Below are positions 52,776-63,633 of a stretch of DNA of 64,000 bases, one piece after another (the first letter of the stretch is position 1; each line of letters starts with the position of its first letter). The notes under the pieces are model-generated. The model was not told the DNA's origin. It did not search any database and saw only the letters and a program-made list of their open reading frames with translations. Source of the stretch: Rhizoclosmatium globosum. Its lineage: Eukaryota; Chytridiomycota; Chytridiomycetes; Chytridiales; Chytriomycetaceae. The stretch covers positions 1 to 64,000 of the forward strand of contig MCGO01000145.1 of assembly GCA_002104985.1 (NCBI GenBank), read 5' to 3'. The position numbers and the translations under genes were made by a program.

Positions 52776-53449
52776 AGTGGAATGTCATGGGGGGAGTACT
52801 TGAAAAGAGAATTGTATTATAAGAATAAACGGAATGATGGTGGGATGTGATTAGGGGTTTGATCGAAGTTAGATCATCCACTGATGAGACACCCGTCTTT
52901 GATTATTCTGGCAAGACGCAGTTTGCCCGGTTGACAGCTACCGTAATGCTTCCGTGATGTATTGATGACGGTCTAGGTATTCGCTATCGTCTTGAGATGG
53001 GTGTACCGGGCTTAGACACAGTGGCGATTGTTGTCCCACTTTCCGCTGATGAGTAATTAGCTCTTTATCGATTCTGGCGTACCCGTCCTCAAATGTTACT
53101 TACTAATAGAGCCTCTTAGTACCGACCCTATACTCATACACTCATACCATCCACTCTACGCTCCTGGAATCAAAACCTATATCAAAGAATATCTACACGA
53201 AACCGAGATAACATCGATAAAAAAGATAATGTAATCCGCATTTCTAAGCGAGAAGGCGGCATTTAATTTTTTCGCCGTTGTTTTCCAATTTAAAAAAGTG
53301 CCACACATACAGAAAAGGATCAGCAAAAAAAAAAAAAAAAACAGCAAGCGAGCCACCCGGGAATAAGTGCCTCCGATCCTTTCCCAAAATCACCCTTTCC
53401 ATCAAATAGCCCCGATTCTCCCACCCCAAAAATAATCCTCAAAAAAAAA
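52776..53449. other. Intergenic, no gene seen
   Basis: 3' flank of the coiled-coil gene and promoter of the permease. Contains a long A tract (about 53,326-53,341). Confidence 0.55.
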
Positions 53450-55196
53450 ATGACTACAACCAACGAAACTACTGTGGACTCTGATGTACGGCTTGAGCAG
53501 CTCGGGTACAAGAGCGAGTTTAAGCGTGAGATGGGGCTTCTTGCGAATATCGGGTTGTCGTTGACTGCGATTGGTAAGTGGCAAAGCAGTGGCAAACAAT
53601 TTAAAGTCCTCATGGGAGGGGGCTGAGCTAACCAAAACTACAACAGGTGTGCTCACTGGAATGTCCTCTGCGTTTGGTGCTGGTCTATTCGCCGGTGGTC
53701 CGCTTGGTCTCTTCTGGGGATGGAACATTGTCTCGATATTCATGTTCTTGATTGCGCTTTCGCAAGCGGAGATTTGCTCTGCGTTCCCGACTATGGGTGG
53801 ACTCTACTTTTGGACGTGTAAGCTTGTACCTGAGGAGTATGTGCCGTTTTGGGGGTATGTCACGGGGAATCTGTATGTCTGGTTAGTAAATTGGAAATTT
53901 TTTGTTTGGGTAGGGGTGATTTATGATTATCTGACTCAAAGTTCATGAAGGGGTATGGTGTTTACAGGAACTGCTGGAAACATGGCGACTGCCCTTTTCA
54001 TTGCCTCGCTTTACATGCTTGTAAACCCAGACGCTGGTCCTCTAAAAAATGGCACTATTGTTGGAATCTGTATCTGTGTTAACATCGTAAATGGAACCCT
54101 CAACCACATTGGAATGCGTGCCATCGGTACAATCTCAAAAATTAACGTCTGGTTCACGTTGGTTGGTACAGTTGTTCTCGTTGCTACTCTGTTTGCTGCT
54201 TCTCCCGTCAAGAATCCAGCGTCCTTTGCTTTCTTTGACTTTGAAAATTATACAGGAAGTGATAATTCCGGGTTTGTGTTTATGCTTGGGTTTTTGCAGG
54301 CTGTATATGCTTTGGAAGGGAGCGAGACGTCGGCACAAGTGTCTGAGGAGGCTGAAAAGGCGGAGACGAATGGACCTATTGCAATTGTGAGTTAAATATT
54401 CATCATGCATCGTCGTTCAATATGATCTTAAGTCTTTTTTATTCAGTATTGCTCAATTATCGGATCTTGGTTCGTTGGTGTCATCTACCTCATTGCTCTT
54501 CTCTTCAACGTCCAGTCCATTCCAAACATTGCGGGAACAAGCTTTCCAGTCCAAATCGTTCAACTATTTTACGATGCATGTGGTCAGAAACTCGCGATTC
54601 TCTGTGTCTGCATCATCCTGTTTGCGCAATGGGCTGCTGCTTTAACCGCTTTCACTGCAAGCTCTCGACTCTTTTTCGCACTTGCCAGAGACAACGCATT
54701 CCCATTCAAGGAGTTTTTCATGACGCTTTCCAAGGGTGGACGTGTTCCATATCGCGGGGTTTGGTTCAGTGTTGTGATTGCGTCGTTGGTCCAGTGCACG
54801 TATATCGCGAATGCAATGTACTTTAACAGTATTATTTCATGTGCTGCTATTGGTGTCCTGCTCTCCTACTCGATGCCCATGATTTGTCGTGTCATTTGGC
54901 CAGGTATTTTGAACGACTCTAATCGCGGACCGTTTTCGCTTGGAAAATACAGTTATGCTGTGAATCTTGCGGGTGCTACGTTTTGTGTTGTCATGTCTGT
55001 GTTCTTCGTCATGCCAACGTCTTTCCCTGTTACATCTATGAATATGAATTACGCAATCGCTGGTGTTGGATCAGTGTTGACGTTGGTGATCATCAGTTTC
55101 TTTGCTTGGGGAAAGGGGAGATTTGTTGGACCTGTCAGAACCGTTGATATCTCTGTCGATGATTTGGTGGAAGCTGATAAAAAGGCAATTGCTTGA
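53450..55196 (+). CDS. APC-superfamily amino-acid / GABA-type permease
   Basis: Four exons (53450-53573, 53647-53881, 53951-54386, 54447-55196), 514 aa, about 12 membrane spans. Landmarks of the fungal GABA/choline permease (Uga4/Bat1) group: LEQLGYKSEFKREMGLLANI at the N-terminus, GPLGLFWGWNIVSIFMFLIA, LSQAEICSAFPTMGGLYFW, ALEGSETSAQVSEEAEKAET and SSRLFFALARDNAFPFKEFF. It imports amino acids or related amines by proton symport at the plasma or vacuolar membrane. The exact substrate is not readable. Confidence 0.88.
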
Positions 55197-55559
55197 TAGT
55201 GATGCAATTCGCCTCATGTCTGTACTTTATTTTGTAGTGATTTCATATAAATATATAGCTTTGATTGTTATTCTACATATTCGACGTTTATTTTGTTTGT
55301 CACAGCACATCTCTCACATGTAAGATAAAACATGTTCGAATTCCTCGAATCGAGCTCACCGCAGCATTGCTCTGATGGCTTTCCGACTCACGAAATTAGG
55401 AAAATTTGTCAAACAGTTCTAAGCCCGGTGCCTCCCACCTCCTTCAAAAGAAGCCAGCTTTCTTCACCTCCCCACATAAAATCTGTAATAATACGACAGT
55501 AAGTACAATCCACTACTGCCTAACTTTCCTTTGAATATTGCTGACTCAAAACAAACTAG
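55197..55559. other. Intergenic and 5'UTR intron of UNC-93-like gene
   Basis: A GTAAGT at 55,499 and a TAG at 55,559 directly before the ATG define a likely 61-nt 5'UTR intron of the transporter. The remainder holds the promoter; no gene seen. Confidence 0.55.
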
Positions 55560-56954
55560 ATGGGCTTCTTCGACACACTCAACCAGGCCCGTACTCAAGT
55601 CTACGTCATCTCCTTCGTCTGTTTCCTCTGTCCAGGAATGTTCAACGCCTTGAATTCCCTTCCAACTGCTGGTCCATCTGCTCAGGAAGTCAAGGATAAG
55701 CAGAACGCTGCCTTGTACTTGTGATTCGCCATCATGGGTCTCCTTGCGGGTGGTCTCAACAACATTCTTGGACCACGCATTCTCGCAGCAATTGGGGGGA
55801 CAGGTTACGCTATCTACGCTGCTGCTCAATACAATATCTTCAAGGCTCAGGGTGGTAACGATTCTGCTCCAATTCCAGATTCCGCCAACACTTTCTCCAT
55901 CTTCTCTGGTGCTTACATTGGTCTCTGTGCCGGTATGCTCTGGGCTGCGCAGGGTCAGATTTGTTTGACTTACCCAACTGAGTCTCAGAAGGGTACTTTC
56001 TTTGCTACTTTCTGGGTCATCTTCAACTTGGGAGCTGTACTCGGTAACACCATCTCTACTGCTCTTTCCTGGGGTGCCGGTTCTTCAGGAGTTGCCATGA
56101 ACGACGCTATGTACTTGATCTTCATTGTCCTCATGGCCGGTGGTTCTACTATCGTCGCGTTCCTTATCCAACCACCAGGCACTATCATTCGTGAAGACCA
56201 AACTCAGGTCGAGACCCCACCAACCAACGTCCTCCGTGAATTCGTCGAAGTCCTCAAGCTTTTCACCAACCCAGCCATGTTGACCATTTTGATTCCATGT
56301 ATGTCTTCCAACTGGTTCTACACCTACCAATTTGGTCCATTTGGTGACAACTTCTCTGGTCGTTCCAACGGTCTCAAGGCAATTTTCTATTGGTTGGCTC
56401 AAGCTGCTGGTGCCTGGGTTCTCGGTAACATGTTCTTGGACAACACCAAGTACTCCCGTACGACCCGTGCCTGGACTGGATGCTACATCATGATCGGTAC
56501 TACCATCGCTTTCTTTGGAGGAGGTACTGCGTTCCAGTACGCGTCTGATTCCAATGGATGGTTTAAGAAGGGTAACCACATTGACGCTGGTGACAACTTT
56601 GGTCAGTTCTTTGGTCCATTCATCTTGTACATCTGTTACGGTCTCTACGATGCTTTCTTCCAGGTCTACACCAACTACCTCATTGGTGCCATCTCCAACG
56701 ACTCTGAGACTCTCTCTCGTTATGCTGGTTTCTACAAGGGTACTCAATCTGGCGCTGGTGGTATCTCTTGGGCCTTGAACGGTTTCGTCTTTACCACTGA
56801 TAAGGGTAACAAGTTATCTGCTACCACCCAGTTCTGGGTTATGGTTATTCCATGTATCGTGTCTCTCTTTTTCTTTGCCATTTTCTGTAAGGTCTTTGTT
56901 AAGGACACCACTGATGACAGCGTTGAGGAAGGCTCTTCTATCAAGTCGCACTAA
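55560..56954 (+). CDS. UNC-93-like MFS transporter with one in-frame TGA
   Basis: Single exon, 464 aa if the TGA is read through. MGFFDTLNQARTQVYVISFV, CFLCPGMFNALNSLPTAGPS is the usual first span of fungal UNC-93-like MFS proteins. TGA falls at codon 55 (55,722-55,724) in LYL*FAIMGLLAGGLNNILG, the start of span 2. The rest is perfectly open: AYIGLCAGMLWAAQGQICLT, SNWFYTYQFGPFGDNFSGRS, YDAFFQVYTNYLIGAISNDS. Strong codon bias (GGT, GTC, CTC, AAC) indicates high expression and argues against an old pseudogene. A restart at Met 55,734 would lose the first span. A nonsense allele, sequencing error or readthrough are the alternatives. Confidence 0.75.
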
Positions 56955-57382
56955 AAACAGTTTGCCTGGCTCTTGATTTTGTATGTCTATGTTAGAAATC
57001 TTATGTTCCGAATAAATTACTCTGGAATATCACTTGTTGCAATTGATGCCTTAATGCGTTCAAACTGTCTATTAGTAGGCATTTAAGATAGTGTAACATC
57101 AATCGTACACAACCCAACTGTTTCTCGTTTATGGTAGCTGAGAGGTTGAATTAACTCAATACCAAACAAACGAGACTCGAGTATTTCTTAGATTTTCTTC
57201 GGATCTATTTTGATTGGGTTCAAATGATCCGGAATTTGAAAATTCATTAAGCCACCCTGACGGCGTGCGAAATGCGCGATGTAATGACAGAATTTCAAAT
57301 CTTCGAATTTGATTTCAGATCGGGAAAGACAGTATAAAGACTTCCCCTCCGCCCGTCCTCTTTTACAAACACAAAACTATCA
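56955..57382. other. Intergenic with TATA-like box for the FAS1 gene
   Basis: TATAAA at 57,333-57,338, about 45 bp before the ATG, followed by a CT-rich leader (CTTCCCCTCCGCCCGTCCTC) typical of strongly expressed fungal genes. No other gene seen. Confidence 0.55.
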
Positions 57383-58351
57383 ATGAAGTTCCTAGCCTCC
57401 GCCCTCCTCGCCTCTGTTGTCTCTGCCGCCAGTCTCATTGACACTTTGACCACTGCAAACGCCAACACCTTAATCGCTTTGGTCAAGACTGCCCCAGCTG
57501 TTCTCTCTGCCGTTCCAACCTTCAACGGAACTCTCTTTGCTCCAACTGATGACGCTTTGGCTGCTGTTGTCAAGGCTGGCTTCAACGCGTCTGACATTGC
57601 CGCCCTCACCAACGTGTTGACCTACCACCTCTCTGCTACTGCCTTCTCCGGAGCTTCTTTCGACGGAACTGCATTCCTCACTACCGTTCAGGGTAACGAG
57701 GTCAAGGCTTCTGGCTCCTCTGCCAAGGGAATCAAGGTTTCCTCCGCCTTTGGAACTCCTGACGCCAACGTCGTCAAGACTTACCCATACGACGGAGGAT
57801 TCGTTCACGTTGTTGACCAGGTTCTCATCCCACCATCCAACGTTGTTGTCACTGCTAAGGCTGCCAACCTCACTTCCCTCGTGAACGCGATTGTCACTGC
57901 CGGACTTGCTGACACTGTCTCCAAGTTGTCTGGAGTTACTATCCTTGCCCCAACTAACGCTGCCTTCGACGCGATCGCTGATGTGGCCAAGACTCTTACT
58001 GTCGAACAGTTGAAACAAGTCTTGTTGCTCCACGTCTTGCCAGGAATCATTCACTCTACTGACATTGTCAAGGCCAAGAGTATTCCAGCTGCTGCCACCA
58101 GTGCCACTGGTCAAACTTTGAACATTACTTTCGACGGAACCAACGTTTTGGCTTCTGGTGCTGGTAACAAGGCTGCTGCTAAGGTTCTTGTTGCCGATGT
58201 CCTTGCTGACAAGGTCCTCGTTCACGTCATTGACACTGTCTTGTTGCCTGGTGCTGCCCCAGCCTACGCGACCACTGGCCTCAAGGTTGGTTCTGCCTCT
58301 GGTGCAGTTCTTGGAGTTGCCAGCGTCTTGGTTGCCGCTTTGGTCATGTAA
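57383..58351 (+). CDS. Secreted two-domain fasciclin (FAS1) protein, GPI-type
   Basis: Single exon, 322 aa. A signal peptide MKFLASALLASVVSAAS is followed by FAS1 domain 1 (SLIDTLTTANANTLIALVK; TLFAPTDDALAAV; YHLSATAFS; VHVVDQVLIPP) and FAS1 domain 2 (LTSLVNAIVTAGLADTV; TILAPTNAAFDAI; LLLHVLPGIIHSTDI; VHVIDTVLLPG). It ends in a hydrophobic tail (GASVLV-type: VLGVASVLVAALVM) compatible with GPI anchoring. FAS1 proteins mediate cell adhesion and wall organisation. Very strong codon bias and a TATA box suggest abundant expression. Confidence 0.93.
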   Translation: MKFLASALLASVVSAASLIDTLTTANANTLIALVKTAPAVLSAVPTFNGTLFAPTDDALAAVVKAGFNASDIAALTNVLTYHLSATAFSGASFDGTAFLTTVQGNEVKASGSSAKGIKVSSAFGTPDANVVKTYPYDGGFVHVVDQVLIPPSNVVVTAKAANLTSLVNAIVTAGLADTVSKLSGVTILAPTNAAFDAIADVAKTLTVEQLKQVLLLHVLPGIIHSTDIVKAKSIPAAATSATGQTLNITFDGTNVLASGAGNKAAAKVLVADVLADKVLVHVIDTVLLPGAAPAYATTGLKVGSASGAVLGVASVLVAALVM

Positions 58352-58459
58352 ACCAAACTGTTTGTATAGATATTCGTTTTCGTTTCAATAAACTTGTACT
58401 TTCTGGTTAATACTGAATTTAATCTCAACAAGAGTTGTACGAAATTTCGTTTGTCAAGG

Positions 58460-58531
58460 GGCCTTATGGTCTAGTAGTATGATTCTCGCTTTGGGTGCGA
58501 GAGGTCCCGGGTTCAATTCCCGGTGAGGCCC
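58460..58531 (+). tRNA. tRNA-Pro (anticodon TGG), second copy
   Basis: Identical over 72 nt to 16,797-16,868, with a similar T-rich 3' flank (CTTTTGCGCTTTTTTCC). No intron. Confidence 0.95.
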
Positions 58532-58694
58532 TTTTGCGCTTTTTTCCTTTATATTTACACAAAGCCAGGCCACCACGGGAAGAAGCCGACAGAATTGCGC
58601 TATTTTGAACAAGAAGTGAGGCCTGCGGTTGATTTGTGTCGATTTGGAGTTCCCTTTTTCAGACGATGAAAAACAAACCAAGTAAGAAAAGAAA

Positions 58695-59037
58695 ATGCTC
58701 TTCTACTCGTTCTTCAAAACACTTGTTGGGCAGCCAGTCGTTGTTGAGCTCAAGAATGATCTGAGCATTCAAGGCATTCTTGTGTCTGTGGACCAGTTCC
58801 TCAACATTAAGCTTGATGATATCCGAGTGACCGACGAGAAGCGGTTTCCTCACATGGTTTGTGCACTATCTCCTTGCCCAACCAACCAACCAACTGAGTC
58901 GCCGTTCTTGCTAGATGAGTGTCAAGAACTGTTTCATCCGTGGCTCAGTCGTGCGCTATGTCCAGCTTCCAGCCGCCGCAGTTGACACGGCCCTGCTTCA
59001 GGATGCAACTCGTAGGGAAAACGCTGCGGAGAAATGA
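58695..59037 (+). CDS. LSM2: U6 snRNA-associated Sm-like protein LSm2
   Basis: Two exons (58695-58856, 58915-59037), 94 aa. Sm1: FFKTLVGQPVVVELKNDLSI QGILVSVDQFLNIKLDDI. Sm2: KNCFIRGSVVRYVQLPAAAV DTALLQDATRRE. LSm2 is part of both the nuclear LSm2-8 ring that binds the U6 3' end and the cytoplasmic LSm1-7 decapping activator. Length and both motifs match the family closely. Confidence 0.96.
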
Positions 59038-59243
59038 TAACCTTTTACTTCTACTTCTGGATACCTTCTACATGTTGCTCAACGGGACACCGTACTACTG
59101 ATGAATAAACCATGTGTACATTCTGCACCTCCCAACGCTTCTCGATGGACTCCAAATAGTCACAGTTTCTGCATACTACAGATTACAGCAAACTCTAGTG
59201 TATGTTTATTGGAAGCGGGGATGAAACTCAATCTTGACTGCGC

Positions 59244-59985
59244 TCATTCAAAGTAACACCCAAACACAATCGCAACAGCAAACAAATGCGCCTAAAAGAG
59301 ATTGGAAGCTTAATATCTGTTGGAGATGGGTTGGTTGATGGGACTTACGTTTCTGAAGGAAGCTGATGTGTATGTGTCGGTCGTAGTATCCCACAGTGAA
59401 CGTGACGCTACACGAATTCCCTGCCCTTTGAACTCCCCAATCGTTACATCTACGACAATCTTGTATCGCTCGTATTCCAGTTCTGTTCGTTTGTCCGGTT
59501 AGCTACAACTGTATCCAAAAATTCCCACTCAACTCTTCACGGCAGCCAAAATCTCATTCCCGATCTTTGCTGAGAGAACAGGTACCTTCTCGGGGTCATA
59601 CTTGGCCTTTTTGAGTGTATTTTGCAGAATTTCGTCTACGATTTTCTTCACAGGTGCGCTTTGAAACCTGTTATTATCAGTAGAAAGTAAGGTTATTTTT
59701 GTTGTAAACAATCAGAGTTGAGAGGTCCAAATCCTGAACGTCTGACACGACAGTCTGACACGACACATACTTGCGGTCTGGTTTCATCTTATACGTGTTT
59801 TCATATACAAGCGCGTTCGACGGTGGAGCTGACTCGGGTGGAGGTGGGGCGGCAGCAGCAGCGGCTGGAGCAGGTGGGAATGGGTCGTTTCCTTGAGATC
59901 CTCCACTCTTCAGATCCATCCGTGACTCTTTCGCAGTTGATGCTGACATTGGAGCGCCTTCAGCAGATCCCCCGCGGTCAGACAT
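59244..59985 (-). CDS. Tctex1-type dynein light chain (Tctex1d2/DYNLT2B-like)
   Basis: Four exons (59771-59985, 59534-59667, 59349-59482, 59244-59291), 176 aa. A disordered Ala/Pro-rich N-terminus is followed by the Tctex1 fold: YENTYKMKPDRKFQSAPVKK, DEILQNTLKKAKYDPEKVPV, YERYKIVVDVTIGEFKGQGI RVASRSLWD and the end LFAVAIVFGCYFE. The Tctex1d2 subfamily is a light chain of dynein-2, the retrograde intraflagellar transport motor, which fits a zoosporic fungus. The promoter faces that of the RasGEF (335 bp). Confidence 0.88.
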
Positions 59986-60320
59986 ATTGGTAAATTGGTG
60001 GGTTGGATAGGGAGTTTTCTGATGGAAGAATTGTCACTCCTATAGGAACACTTTTAAAAGCGGAGCCTGAAAAGACCAGGACAGGAAAACAAAAGTCAAA
60101 ATAAATAGAGTAACTACAAGCATTAAGCAGTTTAAATGGTAAAGATGTAATTGTTGGTAAATCTGTTTTTGGTTTGGTTCACACAATGGAACAAAAGGAA
60201 GCTTCATTTTCATTCGCACGCAAGGCTTCACTCCTCTTCATTGAACAATATACCTTTCTTTCATCGCGTTAGAAGAGTCAGCCGAAACACACACGATCCT
60301 GCTGGCTTACATCACCAACT
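59986..60320. other. Divergent promoter region, Tctex1-type and RasGEF genes
   Basis: No gene seen; carries both promoters and 5' leaders. Confidence 0.5.
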
Positions 60321-63258
60321 ATGTCGCTTTCGGAGTCAATAAAGAGGTAAGCGCTTTTCATTTGTTTCCCAGGCGAGTCTTACCCTTACATATCAATCCC
60401 AACTGTCTTGTGTTCTTCAGCCCCCAACAAAAGGTGACCAACGTCCTTAAAACTGCCGACCAACAACTCTATCTCCGCGTGCATATCTCCGATGCAGGAT
60501 CCACAGTGATTCCTGTCTCCGAATCCATGACTCTGACCGAAATCCTCCTCGCTGTTTGCTTGAAACGCGGTTTACCTGCTTCAACCCTCAAACTCTCTGT
60601 CGTCTACAAAACCGGTACCGAAGAAAGTGAAGTTGATCAGTCGCGAACATTTGGGGACTTTAAAAACGTGGATTACATCAAGATTATAAACAAAAGTACA
60701 AGTAAATACTTGACTGAGAGTATCTTGAACTTGAGTGGGTGTAATATTGGATCAATGGAAAGTGTGAACGTGTTGGCAAAGGGGAAAAGTAAGGAAGACA
60801 TTCGGTCGGGAATGTTTCCAAAGACAAGAAGTGCGTTTACTACATCGTCGGGGCAAGGAAGTCAAGATGAAAGGGGGACGAGCAGTCCGTCATTACTAAA
60901 GAAAATCGGAATCGCGGCCGTGGAAATCTTTGGACAAGTTGAAGTCAAAGAGCCTTCTCAAGACGGAAGCGATGTGTCTGACACTAAAATTTACCCACAC
61001 CGAATGTCGAATGGCTCTGCATCAATCTCATCTGGTGGCTTGGATTCCGACCGTCGCTTATCTTTGGCCCAAACCCAATCTCAACTGAGCCAACCTCAAA
61101 ACCAATCGTTTTATTTGGCATCCCGTAAGTCATCATTCGTGAATATCACTCCACAGCAAAGCGCTATTTCCTTCAATGCAACGTTGGACAAACTCGAACG
61201 AGACAGTAATACACCGTGAGTTAATTCATTTCACTATTTCTCTATAATTAACACAGCCGATTACAGAAAACCTGACTTCCTTACAAAAGAAGGTGCAACA
61301 CTCAAACAGCTTGCTGTTCGAGTGAACCGGTCCCGAGCAAACACCGACGGTATCCAGGAAGTCCATAAACGCGGAAGTATCGACAGCAACTCCATCCTTG
61401 CGGACGACAAACCTGACAAACAATACGTCAACCTGATTGTAACGCTTCCCAACTTCCGTAGCGTCACTATCCGTGCACCTACAGACCTTCCCATGGACGC
61501 CATTTTGAATTTCGTTTGTTCAAAGCACGGTGTTGATTTTGAAACACATACATTTCATCGTAATGATGGAAAGGAGATTGTTGTTGAGATGGATAGGACT
61601 CTGGGGTATGTCGCGCAGGAGCTTAAGATTGAGGAGGTGTTTATTGTTCCTGAGGATAAGATATATCGGTCTACGTATCTAAGCGAGGACGGAAATGATG
61701 TTATGATGTTGCAGACGATTCAAGGACGGTGAGTCAGCGGTTGGGAGGTTTTACTTTGCTTACTAAATTTTGCACAATAGACTGCAAGTCATGGCTGGAA
61801 CTCCGCAGAAGCTTATTGCTCGTTTAACTGATGAGGAGGGAAAGAGTGAGTAAAAGTTTAGTGTTGTTTGAAAAGGTTCTCATCACTAAAACAGATGACC
61901 ATGACTTCATCGAGACTTTCTTACTGACGTTTCGATACTTTATGCCAGCTGATGAATGTTTCAGACATGTTGTGTCAAGATATAACTGTGTTCCACCCAG
62001 CAATCCAACTGAAGACGACTTGGCATTTTACAACAAAATGAAACTGCCCATCCAGCAATGGTATGAGTGTTATTAATTCAGTTTAAGTTGTCTCAATTAT
62101 CAATTTGAAGCGTCGCAAGTATACTGGAAGTATGGGCTGCGGGTCATTGGCACGACTTCGCCCTCAGTTCCGAATTGAAAGCAAACTTGATCCAAATGGC
62201 ACAAGAATTCATGTACAACGATGACATTAGCATTCGATCACATACCCCAAGGCTACTGGATATCATCGAGAAACAGGTTTGTTTGGCCCAACAGTCATCG
62301 CCCTAGTTCTCATTCAAATCCAACTAGACACATAAGTACGAAGAAATGTACTCATACTACAAAATGGTGGAACGCAAAGGAAAAGTCCTTGAAAGCATGC
62401 TCCTCGAACTCTCCCCAGAAATCTTGAGCCATCAAATATGTATCCACAACTTCAAACTGTTTCGAAACATCCATCCAATCGAGTTTCTGCATCAAATATG
62501 GGGCAGTGATCGTGAAATGACCCCGTACCTCAACTTCTTTATTGATCGGTTTGATAAGGAGAGTTATTGGGTTGCGACAGAAATTGTGATGCAGAAGGAT
62601 TTGAAGAAGAGGGTGAACGTATTGAAGACGTTTATTCTAACAACAAAGGTGATGTCGGCTTTGCGTTACAAGGAACCTAAAATTGGTGTTTAAAAATGAC
62701 AGGCTTGCCAAGAAGCCAATAACTTCTTTTCACTCTTTTCGTTCATGTCTGGACTTGGATTATCACCTGTATCGCGATTGAAGAAGACATGGGAAGTAAG
62801 TTAATCGAGTTGGAAAAAAATGCTTGATTCTGATCATTGAACAAGGCACTTCCTGATAAAGCAAAGCAAGTCTATGAGGAGCTGGAAAAGATTATTGACC
62901 CATCAAGAAATATGAAAAACTATAGAGACTTGTTGGCGAAAGCTGTGCCTCCGATTGTCCCGTTTTTACGTGAGACAGTTCCTCCTATTGTTGTAACCAT
63001 TACTGATAGACAATACCAGCAATCTATCTGAAGGATTTAACATTCATGAATGATGGAAACTCAAAAATGGTGGAAGGAATGATCAACTTTGAAAAGCTCC
63101 GAATGATGGGAAACCGAGTCAAGGACATTGTATCCCTCGTAGCTGTGGAATACAAAGGGGCGGCTATGCCACATATTCAAAACTACATTGCGAAACCGCC
63201 TGTTGAAAAGAATATGGCCAAGTTGAAGGAAATGTCACTTGAATGTGAAAAGCCGTGA
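60321..63258 (+). CDS. Ras guanine-nucleotide exchange factor (CDC25-type)
   Basis: Ten exons (60321-60346, 60421-61215, 61267-61728, 61781-61845, 61895-62060, 62111-62276, 62337-62648, 62703-62795, 62846-62969, 63020-63258), all phases agree, 815 aa. Two ubiquitin-like/RBD-like regions: residues about 15-115 (LYLRVHISDAGSTVIPVSES) and about 325-425 (YVNLIVTLPNFRSVTIRAPT). A RasGEF-N/REM domain (about 450-560: DFIETFLLTFRYFMPADECF) and the CDC25 catalytic domain (about 590-800: SHQICIHNFKLFRNIHPIEF, FDKESYWVATEIVMQ, FLPIYLKDLTFMNDGNSKMV, INFEKLRMMGNRVKDIVSLV) follow. It activates Ras or Rap GTPases at membranes. The double RBD-like N-terminus suggests feedback binding to a GTPase. Confidence 0.9.
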
Positions 63259-63563
63259 TGCGGCTGAGGATTGTTGGATTTGGGGAGGAGTTTATATTTG
63301 TCTTTATTTAGCATGAAAATAAAAGCCTGTTGGTACCGCGTTGTAGAGGCCCAGACTAAATTGGAGAGGGTGAATTCACAACACTGCATTGCATCTACAG
63401 ACAATTCATGCTGAACAGAAGCTCACGGGACTACTGACTCCGACGCAGAACAATAATGTCCACAGCTTAACTCCTGTTATGGCTCTTTGACAGAAGTGGT
63501 GCATAGAGTGGGCAATCACCCAACAACCGTCCAACATAACTCCATCAAAACTGCAACAGGGAA
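63259..63563. other. Intergenic, no gene seen
   Basis: 3' UTR of the RasGEF with AATAAAA near 63,320. Confidence 0.6.
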
Positions 63564-63633
63564 GGTCGTACCCGGATTCGAACCGGGGTTACTGGTATCA
63601 AAAACCAGGGTGATCACCACTACACTATACAAC
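63564..63633 (-). tRNA. tRNA-Gln (anticodon TTG)
   Basis: Minus-strand cloverleaf: GTTGTA pairs with TACGAC in the acceptor, D-arm AGTGTAGTGGTGATCAC, anticodon arm CTGGT/ACCAG with loop TTTTGAT (anticodon TTG), T-arm CCCGG/CCGGG with TTCGAAT. 70 nt by this fold, slightly short because the acceptor reads as 6-7 pairs. Confidence 0.85.

Noticed and set aside
55722..55724. Genetic-code change reading TGA or TAG as sense
   Set aside because: TGA ends TopBP1, VPS37, LSM2 and the Tctex1-type gene, and TAG ends ORC3, at conserved C-termini; the code is standard here.
55464..58225. Long antisense frames opposite the UNC-93-like and FAS1 genes
   Set aside because: Shadows caused by strong codon bias in the sense genes; composition is mirror-like and no homology is visible.
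58454..58681. Minus-strand frame across the second tRNA-Pro
   Set aside because: It reads through a tRNA gene and has no support.
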